Source: a virus
Reading direction: 5' to 3' (one strand)
Virus record (IMG/VR): IMGVR_UViG_3300010334_000023
Span: 152,499-216,498 of that record
DNA length: 64,000 nucleotides
Positions within the stretch are counted from its first letter, which is position 1. Every line of letters begins with the position of its first letter. Both the position numbers and the translations under genes were made by a program. This document shows, piece by piece, positions 15,880-23,839 of the stretch. Under the pieces are notes generated by a model. That model was not told where the DNA came from. It saw only the letters and a program-made list of their open reading frames with translations, and searched no databases.

Positions 15880-17154
15880 TCAAGCAGCCTGTCCGATCTC
15901 TTCCACACCCGTGTCGTGATCATAGTAGGCATACTGACCAAACGGTGGCTTCACGCGAGTCTTGTGACCCTCTGTGATGATCCACAGCGTGTCGCAGTAG
16001 CTCTCTGGGCCCCAAGTACCAAACGGATAACCGTCTGTGAACACCACTGCTTTCTTGGGCTCGATCTGCTCACTCATCCAATAGTTCCAGAACGCCATGA
16101 AATCTGTACCGCCGCCACCCTTGCATTCATAGTTCAGCAGGTCGTCTGCGCTGTCCTTGGTGAACTTCTGGAAGTTATAGACCTGTGTGTCAAAGCAAAG
16201 GATGCTGATGGTGAAGTCATTGTACATGCTCATGATGCCATAGACTTCACTGAGAAAGTCCTTGGCCATGCTGTCGCTGATGGAACCACTCATGTCGATA
16301 GCAATGGCAATGTCAATGGTATCGTCCTTGTCCAGTGTTGGCAGGAAGATGCCACCATACATGTGCTTGCGATTGGGGCGCATCCAGGTAAAGTCATCAG
16401 TGATGCAGCTCTGGATGTTCTGCTGCAGGAGATCGCGCCAGTTGATCTTTGGCTCTACCAGATCATCAATGATGCGCTGTAGGCTAGCTGGCATCTTGCC
16501 AGCACTAGCCTGCGCTGCCTGCAGCACCTTGTTCTTCATCTCTTCGCGGATCTTCTTGAGATCTTCTTCGCTGACCTTGATTGGATTGCCATCCTTGTCC
16601 ACGGCCTGTCGACCCTTGCCATCCTTGCCGTTGCTGTCACCGCCAAGCTCCAGATGCACGTCCATGGTCAGCTGCTTCTTGACCTTGCGCTTTTCGAGAT
16701 CATCATAGACTGCCTCAGAAGTCCAACCCAGATACTTCTCATCATACAAGCCCACACGCTGGTTGGTCTCGCCCTTGTCGTCAACCTCGGTGACCTTCTT
16801 GGTAGGCATCTTGCCGATCTTATCTGAGGTAAGCATGCCGTTGATCACATAGTCGTTGGCCATGTTCCACCAGCTGGGGTCGCGGTGCGTGCGGCGACCA
16901 AAATGGTCCAGAGCCACGTGCAGCACCTCGTGGCACAGCACGAACTTGATCTCGTCGATGTCAAGGTCCTTGAAGAAGTCTCGATTGTAATAGATGTTGC
17001 GGCCGTCCACGGCTGCAGTGCTGCACCAACCTGCGTCAGTGGCATCTACCAAAGGCAGCTGCATGGTCAGCGTGCCAAAGAACGGCGTCTTGAACAGCAG
17101 TTCCAGTCGCGCTTGGCTGATCTTCTTGGTGATTGGATCTCGTTGAATTGACAT
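15880..17154 (-). CDS. VWA-domain protein with HExxH metallopeptidase-like N-terminus
   Basis: This encodes 424 residues. The N-terminal part has HEVLH..LDH (residues 75-84), a zinc-binding HExxH site with a possible third ligand. The C-terminal part is a von Willebrand A domain whose MIDAS is intact (D287, S289, S291 in IDMSGSIS, with GGGGTDF and FTDGYP later). This is the DUF2201-like pairing. The start at 17154 has GGAGG six bases before it; a longer reading would overlap the promoter. The gene for its likely partner, a MoxR-type AAA ATPase, lies immediately upstream. MoxR-VWA pairs act as chaperones that insert cofactors or remodel complexes. Confidence 0.85.
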   Translation of the reverse strand: MSIQRDPITKKISQARLELLFKTPFFGTLTMQLPLVDATDAGWCSTAAVDGRNIYYNRDFFKDLDIDEIKFVLCHEVLHVALDHFGRRTHRDPSWWNMANDYVINGMLTSDKIGKMPTKKVTEVDDKGETNQRVGLYDEKYLGWTSEAVYDDLEKRKVKKQLTMDVHLELGGDSNGKDGKGRQAVDKDGNPIKVSEEDLKKIREEMKNKVLQAAQASAGKMPASLQRIIDDLVEPKINWRDLLQQNIQSCITDDFTWMRPNRKHMYGGIFLPTLDKDDTIDIAIAIDMSGSISDSMAKDFLSEVYGIMSMYNDFTISILCFDTQVYNFQKFTKDSADDLLNYECKGGGGTDFMAFWNYWMSEQIEPKKAVVFTDGYPFGTWGPESYCDTLWIITEGHKTRVKPPFGQYAYYDHDTGVEEIGQAA

Positions 17155-17173
17155 TGTGTACCTCCAATGAACC

Positions 17174-17201
17174 ATGATAGCACATATTACCAGGGCGTCA
17201 A
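17174..17201 (-). promoter_or_regulatory. Sigma-70-like promoter for the VWA gene
   Basis: On the minus strand TTGACG (17196-17201), 16 bases, TATCAT (17174-17179). The -35 box lies inside the hairpin at 17191-17220, so ending of the upstream transcript and starting of this one are superposed. Confidence 0.55.
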
Positions 17202-17220
17202 CCACTAAGCTGACGCCCTG
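17191..17220 (-). terminator. Hairpin between MoxR and VWA genes
   Basis: CAGGGCGTCA and TGACGCCCTG make a perfect 10-bp stem with a 10-base loop, eight bases after the MoxR gene stop. The minus-strand sequence after it is only moderately T-rich, so termination may be partial. Confidence 0.5.
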
Positions 17221-17228
17221 TGAGTTAT

Positions 17229-18422
17229 TTAGATGCTAGGGATGAGATCGCTGTAACGCTTGCAGAACTCTACCCAGTTCTTCAGCTTTGGCGCCTGCAG
17301 AGGCAGCTTGTAGGTACCCATGATGGTCTTGGCACCCATCACAGCCAGCTCGTCTTCAAAGTTGTCCATGATGAAGCGGAAGAACGTGTCTACCTTGGCT
17401 TGGAAGGCGTCATTCTTCTTGTTGTCTTCCTTGACACCTTTGCTGGCATCAGTGAGCTCGTAGCACAGCGCAGTGGTCAACGCATACATCACGTCGATCT
17501 GCTTGGTGTTGAGCTTGGTGACCTTGCCTTCCAAGATGTCCTTGGCATTGGGCAAGTTAGCAGCCTGCTTGCGATAGGTCATGAACTTGATTCCGGGACC
17601 TTCGCCCACTGTGCCCTTGATGAGATCACCCAGAGACTCGTCTGTCAAGCGCACGTCTACCATGTCGCCGTCCTTGTTAGGCTCCTGCAGCAGCTCGCTA
17701 GCAAAGAACCATGAACGAGGCGTGGCGAACGCATAGCTGTCCGCGCTGGGTTGGAAGTTCATCAAGTCGTTGGGCTGGAAGCTGAGATAACCAACCACGT
17801 CCTTGTGCACGCGGTTCAGCAGAGCCCATTCTTTCCAGTCGTCAATGCTGACATCCAAAGTTACGTGCGTGAAGCGGTTAGCCAGAGGCATGGGCATGTT
17901 GTAGGCCACGCCCTTGTCCTTGACACGGTTGCCTGCGGCAACGATCACCACATCCTTGGGCAGCTCGTAGGTACCAATCTTGCGATTGAGGATCACCTGA
18001 TAGGTAGCTGCCTGCACGCTGGGAGGCGCTGCGCTCATCTCGTCAAAGAACACCAATGCGCGGCTGTTGGGGTCTGTGGGCAAATCGCTGGGATTGCTCC
18101 ACTTAAAGACCTTCTCTGTCAGCGGCACGTTGGCTTCGTCGCGCACCAAGTTTCCTTGTGCGTCGTATACCTTGACCTCAGCGAGATAAGGGATACCGCG
18201 CACGTCTGTGGGCTCCATCAGAGGCAGTCGGATGTCGATAAGTGGGCGATTCTGTTCGCGTGCTACCTCAGCAACGATATCAGATTTGCCAATGCCCGGT
18301 GGACCCCAAACGAAGATAGGACGCTTGCGGTTGATGCTGTGGGTCAGCGCAGTCTTGAGGCGTGATGGGGAAATGCCAGTGTTTTCCAGCATGCGAGTCT
18401 TGGTAGCAGAAGCGTTAGCCAT
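17229..18422 (-). CDS. MoxR-type AAA+ ATPase
   Basis: This encodes 397 residues. Walker A GPPGIGKS lies at residues 40-47 and Walker B LVFFDE at 123-128, followed by QAATYQVILNRKIG and a sensor-1-like VVIVAAGNR block. This is the MoxR branch, whose members work with VWA proteins. The start at 18422 has GGAG 11 bases upstream, and its own promoter lies at 18451-18478. With the downstream VWA/HExxH gene it should form a two-component remodelling machine. In a phage this could act on a virion complex or a host metalloenzyme; the target cannot be read from sequence. Confidence 0.85.
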   Translation of the reverse strand: MANASATKTRMLENTGISPSRLKTALTHSINRKRPIFVWGPPGIGKSDIVAEVAREQNRPLIDIRLPLMEPTDVRGIPYLAEVKVYDAQGNLVRDEANVPLTEKVFKWSNPSDLPTDPNSRALVFFDEMSAAPPSVQAATYQVILNRKIGTYELPKDVVIVAAGNRVKDKGVAYNMPMPLANRFTHVTLDVSIDDWKEWALLNRVHKDVVGYLSFQPNDLMNFQPSADSYAFATPRSWFFASELLQEPNKDGDMVDVRLTDESLGDLIKGTVGEGPGIKFMTYRKQAANLPNAKDILEGKVTKLNTKQIDVMYALTTALCYELTDASKGVKEDNKKNDAFQAKVDTFFRFIMDNFEDELAVMGAKTIMGTYKLPLQAPKLKNWVEFCKRYSDLIPSI

Positions 18423-18450
18423 TGTATGTGGTCTCCGTTGTTGTGATCTT

Positions 18451-18478
18451 ACACTAGCATGTTTTGTATACCTGTCAA
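18451..18478 (-). promoter_or_regulatory. Sigma-70-like promoter for the MoxR gene
   Basis: On the minus strand TTGACA (18473-18478), 16 bases, TAGTGT (18451-18456). The gap then leads to the ATG at 18422 with GGAG between. Confidence 0.55.
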
Positions 18479-18487
18479 CCAGAAAAA

Positions 18488-18763
18488 TCAAGAGCTCCAG
18501 TAGCTCTCGCTTCTGGGACTGGCATGATAGGGAGTGTCGTAACGTTCGTGGAATTCCCTGCCAGTGATGATGTTCTTGCGCATCACCATGGTCTCATGTA
18601 TCTCAAAGCTGAAGCCCTGGGCCGAGGGATAGAGATGCAGCAGCTCGCGCACTTCGCGCGTCATTGCCGCGAGATCGGGCCTATCGTAGTCATACTTGCC
18701 GCAGAGCCGCTTTCCGCTCTTTTGGCGCTTGTCGACCTTCCAGATTTCCATGGTGTAAAGCAT
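18488..18763 (-). CDS. Small hypothetical protein
   Basis: This encodes 91 residues. GGGAG lies seven bases before the ATG at 18763. The protein is basic at the start (MEIWKVDKRQKSGKRLCGKYDYD) and continues with a helix (LAAMTREVRELLHLY) and strands. No known motif is seen. It has its own sigma-70-like promoter, so it is probably an early single gene. The function is unknown. Confidence 0.6.
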   Translation of the reverse strand: MLYTMEIWKVDKRQKSGKRLCGKYDYDRPDLAAMTREVRELLHLYPSAQGFSFEIHETMVMRKNIITGREFHERYDTPYHASPRSESYWSS

Positions 18764-18788
18764 ATGCCTGCTCCCTGTTATCTATGCT

Positions 18789-18816
18789 ACATTAGCATGT
18801 ATCTAGGGACTGTCAA
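18789..18816 (-). promoter_or_regulatory. Sigma-70-like promoter
   Basis: On the minus strand TTGACA (18811-18816), 16 bases, TAATGT (18789-18794), leading to the gene that starts at 18763. Confidence 0.6.
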
Positions 18817-19138
18817 CCGGTATTTTTGCCTTTGATTTCAAGTAGCTAAGCGTCATGCTGACAGCAAAAATAGCTTGAAAATAACGTTTTCCTGTGGCCA
18901 TTGCCCAGCATTCTCTGGTGTATCTGTCCGCAGTTTCTGCTAGTATCTCGTCCAATTTAGCAGCCCAATATTCGCGGACTGCACAGCCTGTGGCAATGTC
19001 ATCTGCTGTGATCTTGCTGAGATCGCGCTGTTCTATCACGCGCCCAAGCACGTCGCCGTAGAGCTCATCAGAGTGAGGAACATCTATGGTAGTCCTATAC
19101 AGATGAGCTGCCCAACCCCAGTCACGATCACTGCTCAA
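18803..19138 (-). CDS. Hypothetical protein, probable TTG start
   Basis: This encodes 111 residues from a TTG at 19138 that has GAGG six bases before it. An ATG at 19213 in the same frame would give 136 residues but overlap the upstream gene by 86 bases, which is out of line with the other junctions here. The protein contains a helix-rich middle (LYGDVLGRVIEQRDLSKITADDIATGCAVREYWAAKLDEILAETA). Its end carries a hydrophobic YFQAIFAVSMTLSYLKS stretch, which may be amphipathic. The family is not recognised. Confidence 0.5.
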   Translation of the reverse strand: MSSDRDWGWAAHLYRTTIDVPHSDELYGDVLGRVIEQRDLSKITADDIATGCAVREYWAAKLDEILAETADRYTRECWAMATGKRYFQAIFAVSMTLSYLKSKAKIPVDSP

Positions 19139-19319
19139 CTGGAACCTCGTGATCCATCCACTGTGCGCAGAAGGCTTCGGTATAGATTGGCTTCTCAGCT
19201 GGGCCAAATCCAAACCTTGACCTAAAGCTGTCTCGGAATGCTGACCAGAGATCTGGATTGACCACGTAGCAGGGATTGTCGCTTGGTAACGCAGGGCTCT
19301 GTGTGTGTTTCCATTTCAT
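19128..19319 (-). CDS. Small hypothetical protein, likely leaderless
   Basis: This encodes 63 residues starting MKWKHTQSPALPSDNPC. A GTG two codons upstream is possible, but the -10 box of a well-formed promoter ends six bases before the ATG at 19319, which favours the ATG and a leaderless message. The body (LWSAFRDSFRSRFGFGPAEKPIYTEAFCAQWMDHEV) is compact and Trp/Phe rich. I recognise no family. Confidence 0.5.
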   Translation of the reverse strand: MKWKHTQSPALPSDNPCYVVNPDLWSAFRDSFRSRFGFGPAEKPIYTEAFCAQWMDHEVPVEQ

Positions 19320-19325
19320 AGTCAC

Positions 19326-19353
19326 ACAATAACAGATTATCTGAGACTGTCAA
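19326..19353 (-). promoter_or_regulatory. Sigma-70-like promoter abutting the start codon
   Basis: On the minus strand TTGACA (19348-19353), 16 bases, TATTGT (19326-19331), then six bases to the ATG at 19319. Confidence 0.55.
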
Positions 19354-19769
19354 GCGTGTTTTTTGAAGTTCACGAACTGTTGTGCGCTGCCATCCACCAT
19401 CTGTAGCTCAAAGTGTAACATTGGCTCAAACACTATCAGGCTCTTGCCTCGCACCGCCCATGGTCCTCGCAGAGCATCTTCTAAGCCCAGCAGCACTCGT
19501 CCTGTCATGATGTTGTTGTCGTCGCTGTTGGCCACGTAGCTGTTGTATCTCTCTCCAAGCAGCTTGAGACCAGCTGACGTGAGCCGCCATCCTTGATTAA
19601 CAAACAGTGCTTTTCGCAGCCTGGCTATAGCATGGTCAGTCAAGGGATCTTCCGGATCGATGAGCCTGGCTTGATAGCAGATATCGATGCCGTGTTTGGT
19701 CAACCAAACATAGGGACCCTGAGGTCCGAGATCGCGGAGATCACCATGGGGCCAATCTGTCTTTTCCAC
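19350..19769 (-). CDS. Hypothetical protein
   Basis: This encodes 139 residues from a GTG at 19769; no in-frame ATG is near and no clear ribosome binding site is seen. Blocks include GPYVWLTKHGIDICYQARLIDPEDPLTDHAIARLRKALFVN, WRLTSAGLKLLGERY and a C-terminal ELQMVDGSAQQFVNF. The fold is probably mixed, and parts look like a winged-helix arrangement (helix, strand, TSAGLKLL helix), but this is a weak impression. No function can be assigned. Confidence 0.5.
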   Translation of the reverse strand: MEKTDWPHGDLRDLGPQGPYVWLTKHGIDICYQARLIDPEDPLTDHAIARLRKALFVNQGWRLTSAGLKLLGERYNSYVANSDDNNIMTGRVLLGLEDALRGPWAVRGKSLIVFEPMLHFELQMVDGSAQQFVNFKKHA

Positions 19770-19785
19770 CCATTATTTAATGGGA

Positions 19786-20007
19786 TTAGAACCTGCCGCC
19801 GTCCTGTTTTACCTCAGCAGTGAGGATCTGCTGCTGTAGATCGATGATCTTTTGGTTCATCTCGTTCTCACGCGACAGCATCACAGCAATGCTTGCGCTG
19901 AGGAGATCAGCTTCGTGCATGGTCAACCGGATCTCTCTGCTGTTGCTGATCTTGGCTACTCTGTGCTTTTCAAGGAAAGATCTAACTTGGTTCTTTTCGT
20001 CCGTCAT
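19786..20007 (-). CDS. Small conserved phage-type helical protein
   Basis: This encodes 73 residues starting MTDEKNQVRSFLEKHRVAK. It is almost entirely helical and ends in a likely coiled coil (MLSRENEMNQKIIDLQQQILTAEV). The ISNSREIRLTMHEADLLSAS block looks familiar from T4-like aquatic phages, but I know no function. It is joined to the upstream gene by a short overlap and probably forms an operon with it and the RNase H-type nuclease gene. Confidence 0.65.
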   Translation of the reverse strand: MTDEKNQVRSFLEKHRVAKISNSREIRLTMHEADLLSASIAVMLSRENEMNQKIIDLQQQILTAEVKQDGGRF

Positions 20008-20483
20008 GCTTTGCTGATCCTTTTCTTTTGGCTCATGGCATTCTGCATCTCCAGCTTGGTGCGGAACGGGCCTATGAACTCATTCTCTTCCAAGGTCTGT
20101 GTGCGCGGGCAGTAGCTGCCAGTCCAGCCATGTTCAAAATCCAACGCATAGTATCCCGCAGCGAATCTGGCCTTGCCCTTGGCGGTCTTAGCATAGGTAA
20201 CTATAGCACCTTCTTCCACATCAAACACTGCCTTGTGCTTGATTGGATAGCCGTTGATCTGGCCAATCTCATCGTCCTTGTCGTCATCAGTTTCACGTGC
20301 TTCTATCTGCAGGTTACCACCTAGAAAAGCAGTTAGCTCGTCGGCGTCTGCGAACAGCTTGCGATCAAACGGACCAATGACCTTGAAGCCTTCCACAGTT
20401 ACAGTGACCAACCCAGCATTGCTGCCATCCTTTTCAAGGATGTAGCTGGCTTCCGTGATTTCCTTTAGCTTGTAGCTGCTCAT
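20004..20483 (-). CDS. Hypothetical protein between nuclease and helical protein
   Basis: This encodes 159 residues. It opens with MSSYKLKEITEASYILEKDGSNAGLVTVTVEGFKVIGPF and repeats a similar IGPFRTKLEMQNAM block near the end, so it may contain two related beta-rich halves each ending in IGPF. The centre is acidic (RETDDDKDDEIG). There is no catalytic signature. It overlaps the RNase H-type gene by four bases, so the two are coupled. A DNA-metabolism accessory role is possible. Confidence 0.6.
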   Translation of the reverse strand: MSSYKLKEITEASYILEKDGSNAGLVTVTVEGFKVIGPFDRKLFADADELTAFLGGNLQIEARETDDDKDDEIGQINGYPIKHKAVFDVEEGAIVTYAKTAKGKARFAAGYYALDFEHGWTGSYCPRTQTLEENEFIGPFRTKLEMQNAMSQKKRISKA

Positions 20484-21469
20484 GCTGTTTCCATCCTCAG
20501 TTGCCCATCGTATTGTGCACTGAAACAGGGTGCGAAGTCATTCACGTTCTTTTCGATCCTGACCAAGCCGTTGATGTTGCAGTAGCGCATGAGGGCCAGT
20601 CCGATCTGCTTCTTGACTGATTGGTTGACTTCGTCGATGATCAGCCTGTCAAACTTGTCTATGAGATCCAACGGCTGTTGAGTTAGGTCGATCAACATGC
20701 GATTTCTCTCGTAGTCGTCCCGCACTCTGTGTTCTACATTCTCGTGATCTAACCACTTGCTAAGCATGAGGTTATTCCACGCATATCCGCGATTATGTCG
20801 GTCTTCGTAGGCAGCTTCTAGCTTGGTCTTGCGCACACCTGGGAACGCACTCATCACGTTGTCGCTGTCATCCCCGCGCATGCACTTTTCAAACAGTATC
20901 CATTCTGGATTTGGCACAGGCATTGGCTTGCCTTGCTTGTTGATTGCCAGCTTGCCATCTTGATCATAGATGCCTGTGTGAGTGTATAGCAGGCTAGCTA
21001 TGCCATTGTATAGTATGACATTTTCTGCGATCAGCTGCTGGAAATCACTGTCGCTGCTGATGATCACGTGCTTGTCATCTGGATGCAGCTGTATCCAGCG
21101 TGCGATCATGTCGTCTGCTTCAGCGTTTGGATGGCGCAGCACCGTGCAGTTGGTCTTGTTCTTGATGAATTCCACGAATCCATCCATGCTTTCGAAAAAC
21201 AGCTGGTCTTCTTCGATTTCTCGTTCTGTGCGTTTGGCAGCTGCTACCTTGCGGTTTGCCTTGTATGGCGTATACACATCCTTGCGCCAGCTTCGTCCTT
21301 CCAAGCAGAAAACGGTATGGCTGCCACTGAATTCTGTCCATACCTTCTTGATGCTGTTGAATATTATGTGCTGCGCCATGCCCAACTGAAGTTCAGTGCT
21401 AGGAGCTCTCACACCATGGCGCACTCTCATGAATAGGTTCTGAGTATCAATTATTAGATAAGTTGCCAT
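20480..21469 (-). CDS. rnh: T4 RNase H-like 5'-3' exonuclease
   Basis: This encodes 329 residues of the FEN/PIN-like 5' nuclease family. T4 RNase H removes RNA primers and short DNA from Okazaki fragments. The expected acidic metal ligands are present: MATYLIIDTQNLF near the start, NAEADDMIARW, ISSDSDFQQL and RGDDSDN, together with the YKANRK arch region. I chose the ATG at 21469, preceded by GGAGGCGAGC; a longer reading would overlap the promoter. It is driven by a consensus promoter and heads a three-gene unit. Confidence 0.88.
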   Translation of the reverse strand: MATYLIIDTQNLFMRVRHGVRAPSTELQLGMAQHIIFNSIKKVWTEFSGSHTVFCLEGRSWRKDVYTPYKANRKVAAAKRTEREIEEDQLFFESMDGFVEFIKNKTNCTVLRHPNAEADDMIARWIQLHPDDKHVIISSDSDFQQLIAENVILYNGIASLLYTHTGIYDQDGKLAINKQGKPMPVPNPEWILFEKCMRGDDSDNVMSAFPGVRKTKLEAAYEDRHNRGYAWNNLMLSKWLDHENVEHRVRDDYERNRMLIDLTQQPLDLIDKFDRLIIDEVNQSVKKQIGLALMRYCNINGLVRIEKNVNDFAPCFSAQYDGQLRMETA

Positions 21470-21485
21470 GCTCGCCTCCATCCTG

Positions 21486-21513
21486 AGTATAGCACAGCTG
21501 CGATCTATGTCAA
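21486..21513 (-). promoter_or_regulatory. Consensus sigma-70-like promoter of rnh
   Basis: On the minus strand TTGACA (21508-21513), 16 bases, TATACT (21486-21491), followed by GGAGG and the ATG at 21469. Confidence 0.7.
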
Positions 21514-21516
21514 CTG

Positions 21517-22098
21517 TTAGTTCTTGCGCCAGTACCAACCATCGTTGGCAACCATGCGCACCTGCTTGCTGGGTATACCCTGGGCTTTGGCCCAGCTGGT
21601 AACTGCGAAATTAACTGAAAACAGGTTAGCATCATGTCCAGCGACCAATCCGCCTGGGCGCACTTTTGGTACCCAGCTGTCCAAATCGGTTAGAACCTGC
21701 TTCATGCTGTGACCACCATCTATGAACACGAAATCATATGCTTGGTCTTCCAGCAGTGCTGCGGCTTTTTGGCTGTCTTCGCGTATGAAGTTGAACCTGT
21801 CGCCCATCAGAGGTAGGTTGGCCTGCAGTATGGCATAGTTGGCTTCTGCTTCCATCCTGCTCACTGGTTTGTCCCAGTCGTGATAGGGTGCGTAATGATC
21901 AATGCCTGTCAGCATGGCTATGTTTGGACATTCGTTGAGCATGAACCAGCTGTTGATACCAAGACCCACACCTATCTCGATGCCTATAGCAGGATAGGGC
22001 ATGCTCTTTAGCTCGTCCAGGATGCCTCTGCTGGCCTGCTGCCTATAGATGCGAGGCCAATCCGGGCTGTCAAACAGTGTTGTAAGTGTCTGGTTCAC
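21517..22098 (-). CDS. Class I SAM methyltransferase
   Basis: This encodes 193 residues from a GTG at 22098. IGIEIGVGLGINSWFML is motif I with the glycine loop. LTGIDHYAPYHDW gives the acidic residue after beta-2, and YDFVFIDGGHSMKQVLTDLDSW is the motif IV block typical of the Methyltransf_24 group. The PGGLVAGHD block completes the Rossmann core. Many members methylate sugars or small molecules. A CATAAATA box ends four bases before the GTG, so a leaderless late transcript is possible. The target is unknown. Confidence 0.8.
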   Translation of the reverse strand: MNQTLTTLFDSPDWPRIYRQQASRGILDELKSMPYPAIGIEIGVGLGINSWFMLNECPNIAMLTGIDHYAPYHDWDKPVSRMEAEANYAILQANLPLMGDRFNFIREDSQKAAALLEDQAYDFVFIDGGHSMKQVLTDLDSWVPKVRPGGLVAGHDANLFSVNFAVTSWAKAQGIPSKQVRMVANDGWYWRKN

Positions 22099-22102
22099 CC
22101 TG

Positions 22103-22110
22103 TATTTATG
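22103..22110 (-). promoter_or_regulatory. Late promoter box CATAAATA abutting the methyltransferase start
   Basis: Minus-strand CATAAATA followed by CAGG and then the GTG start at 22098. Confidence 0.45.
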
Positions 22111-22113
22111 GTA

Positions 22114-22707
22114 TTAGCTATGCTCGGTCTTACCATCCTCTCGCCGAATGCGACGAACATTGCTGACAAACTCTGGATCAGTGGGGGCCATCTCTGCTAG
22201 TATGCTGTTACAGACATCGTTTAGCCAGCGGTTGATCACGTCCTCGTCGCTGCCCTGATAGTTATTAGCTCGCAGAGACTGCACGAATGCATCGTTGTAA
22301 TCTAGCTCAAAGAAGGTCTTGCTGGGATCAACCGGGTCCCAGCTGATCTTGGGCATGGCCATGTAGGGTTCGTTCTTGATGTCTGCGGCCTTGCGTTCGT
22401 GTTCTGGTGCGCTTATGCGATTGTGCTTGAGTTCCACATCCAGCTTGGCCAGTGCCAACGCAGTCTCGTCAGAGTTGTCTAGTTCTGCCAATCTGCTATC
22501 GCGATCATAGGCGCTGATCTTGCCGTAAGCCAGATCGATGTCCAACACGCTCTTGGTAAAGGCCGGGCTATCTAGCCCGTGGCCGATCCGGGCCTTGGCA
22601 ATGTCTAGATCATAGCCTGTGAGATAGTATTCAGCTTCTGCCAGTTCTCGGCTCTTGCCTTTTAGTCCCCAGGCAGCTGGTAACCAACCAAACGGTATCT
22701 TGCTCAT
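22114..22707 (-). CDS. Hypothetical phage protein
   Basis: This encodes 197 residues starting MSKIPFGWLPAAWGLKGKSRELAEAEYYLTG. The ATG at 22707 has AGGAAG upstream; earlier in-frame codons lie within queE and are not needed. Most of the protein is charged and helical (DETALALAKLDVELKHNRISAPEHERKAADI). A later WDPVDPSKTFFELDYNDAFVQSL block and a C-terminal basic tail follow. The family is not recognised. It is two bases after the queE stop, so it may be co-transcribed with the deazaguanine genes. Confidence 0.65.
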   Translation of the reverse strand: MSKIPFGWLPAAWGLKGKSRELAEAEYYLTGYDLDIAKARIGHGLDSPAFTKSVLDIDLAYGKISAYDRDSRLAELDNSDETALALAKLDVELKHNRISAPEHERKAADIKNEPYMAMPKISWDPVDPSKTFFELDYNDAFVQSLRANNYQGSDEDVINRWLNDVCNSILAEMAPTDPEFVSNVRRIRREDGKTEHS

Positions 22708-22709
22708 GC

Positions 22710-23621
22710 TTATCTTCCTATCACGTTGCTGAAGATCCAGCAGTGTATGCGAGCTGCTACGTTGTAGCCGCGCTTGAGCGCTTCTTCCGTGACCCACATC
22801 TGCACGTCTTCCTGTTCTTCTCGAGTAGCCCCCACAGGCATGACCCACACTGGCCAGTTCACGTCTGCTGCGCGGAAAGCATCAACTGCTCGCTCTAGTT
22901 CATCCCAGGTCAGTGGATTCTTGTCAAGCACGAACTTCAGCTGTCCGTGATTGCTGATCAGCCTGTATTCGCGCACGATCTCTGGCTTGATAGCATCTGT
23001 CCAGCTCTCGCCTGAAGTGCCCAGCTTGGGGCTCACGCTCCAGAACAGCTCGCCATTGTACATGCCGCGATTGTTAAAGAACTCATCAAAGTTCTTGCGC
23101 ACAGCCTGCGTGCCGTTGGTCTCTATGGTGATGTGGCGAGGCATGTCCATCTGCATGCGAAGCGTCTGCATGATGTCCACGATGCCTGTCTGGCTCATCA
23201 TGGGTTCGCCGCCGGTGAATGCTAGATGCACGTCCTGTCCGCTGCGAGGATGCACAAATGATCCTCCCTGCAGCCTGCTGCGAAAATCTGCGCAGATCTC
23301 TTCTGCTGTGCTCTGATGTGCCAGATGGCCATACTTGGTGCTCCAGCTGTAGCTGCTATCGCAGCCAGTTGTCCACACCGGCAGATCATCCATCTTGGTG
23401 ATGCCGTTGGCCTGAGGGTCGTATTCCTGATAATCTAGCTTGTAGGTGCTGCGATCTCTGGGATTAGCCTGTCCAAATCCGTCACAGTTGAAGTTGCAGC
23501 CCCAGAAGCGTATCCAAACTGTGGGATGACCAGCATACCTGCCTTCGCCCTGTATGGTAGGAGTAGGACCAGCGTTGCCTCCAAAGGTCTCGCTGTAACG
23601 GTACTTCTTGGCAGTGCTCAT
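22710..23621 (-). CDS. queE: 7-carboxy-7-deazaguanine synthase, radical SAM
   Basis: QueE converts 6-carboxytetrahydropterin to 7-carboxy-7-deazaguanine. This protein has 303 residues. The N-terminus GPTPTIQGEGRYAGHPTVWIRF is the QueE lead-in, followed by GCNFNCDGFG (Cys42, Cys46). The third cluster cysteine of the usual CX3CX2C is displaced; TGCDS at residue 87 is the likely ligand after a ~40-residue insert, a form I recall from other phage QueE proteins. FTGGEP and THE IETNGT blocks follow. It overlaps the next small gene by four bases. With FolE and QueD nearby it supplies a deazaguanine precursor for DpdA. Confidence 0.85.
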   Translation of the reverse strand: MSTAKKYRYSETFGGNAGPTPTIQGEGRYAGHPTVWIRFWGCNFNCDGFGQANPRDRSTYKLDYQEYDPQANGITKMDDLPVWTTGCDSSYSWSTKYGHLAHQSTAEEICADFRSRLQGGSFVHPRSGQDVHLAFTGGEPMMSQTGIVDIMQTLRMQMDMPRHITIETNGTQAVRKNFDEFFNNRGMYNGELFWSVSPKLGTSGESWTDAIKPEIVREYRLISNHGQLKFVLDKNPLTWDELERAVDAFRAADVNWPVWVMPVGATREEQEDVQMWVTEEALKRGYNVAARIHCWIFSNVIGR

Positions 23622-23839
23622 GGTTGCTCCTTGCTCAGCTTATAGATCATTATAGCTTGATCCAGCACTTCGCGCAAGGCTGGATTATCTTTGGCTGCGT
23701 GCTTCATGTCATGCCATAGATATAGGTTTTGATAGTAGGGATCTGAAGGATCGCGCTTGACTAGCCAGCGATCCATGTGTCCAAGCTCCCTGGCATACAC
23801 AGTCTTACCATCATCTGGGCTTTCAAAGATCAGCGGCAT
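23618..23839 (-). CDS. Small hypothetical protein
   Basis: This encodes 73 residues starting MPLIFESPDDGKTVYARELGHMDRW. It has a strand-rich start and a helical end (ALREVLDQAIMIYKLSKEQP). It overlaps queE downstream by four bases and touches the AbrB-like gene upstream, so all are coupled. No motif is recognised. Confidence 0.6.
   Translation of the reverse strand: MPLIFESPDDGKTVYARELGHMDRWLVKRDPSDPYYQNLYLWHDMKHAAKDNPALREVLDQAIMIYKLSKEQP

Noticed and set aside
17226-17233. TCTAAATA at the end of the MoxR gene
   Set aside because: It is formed by the last codon and stop codon, and the next gene has a better promoter.
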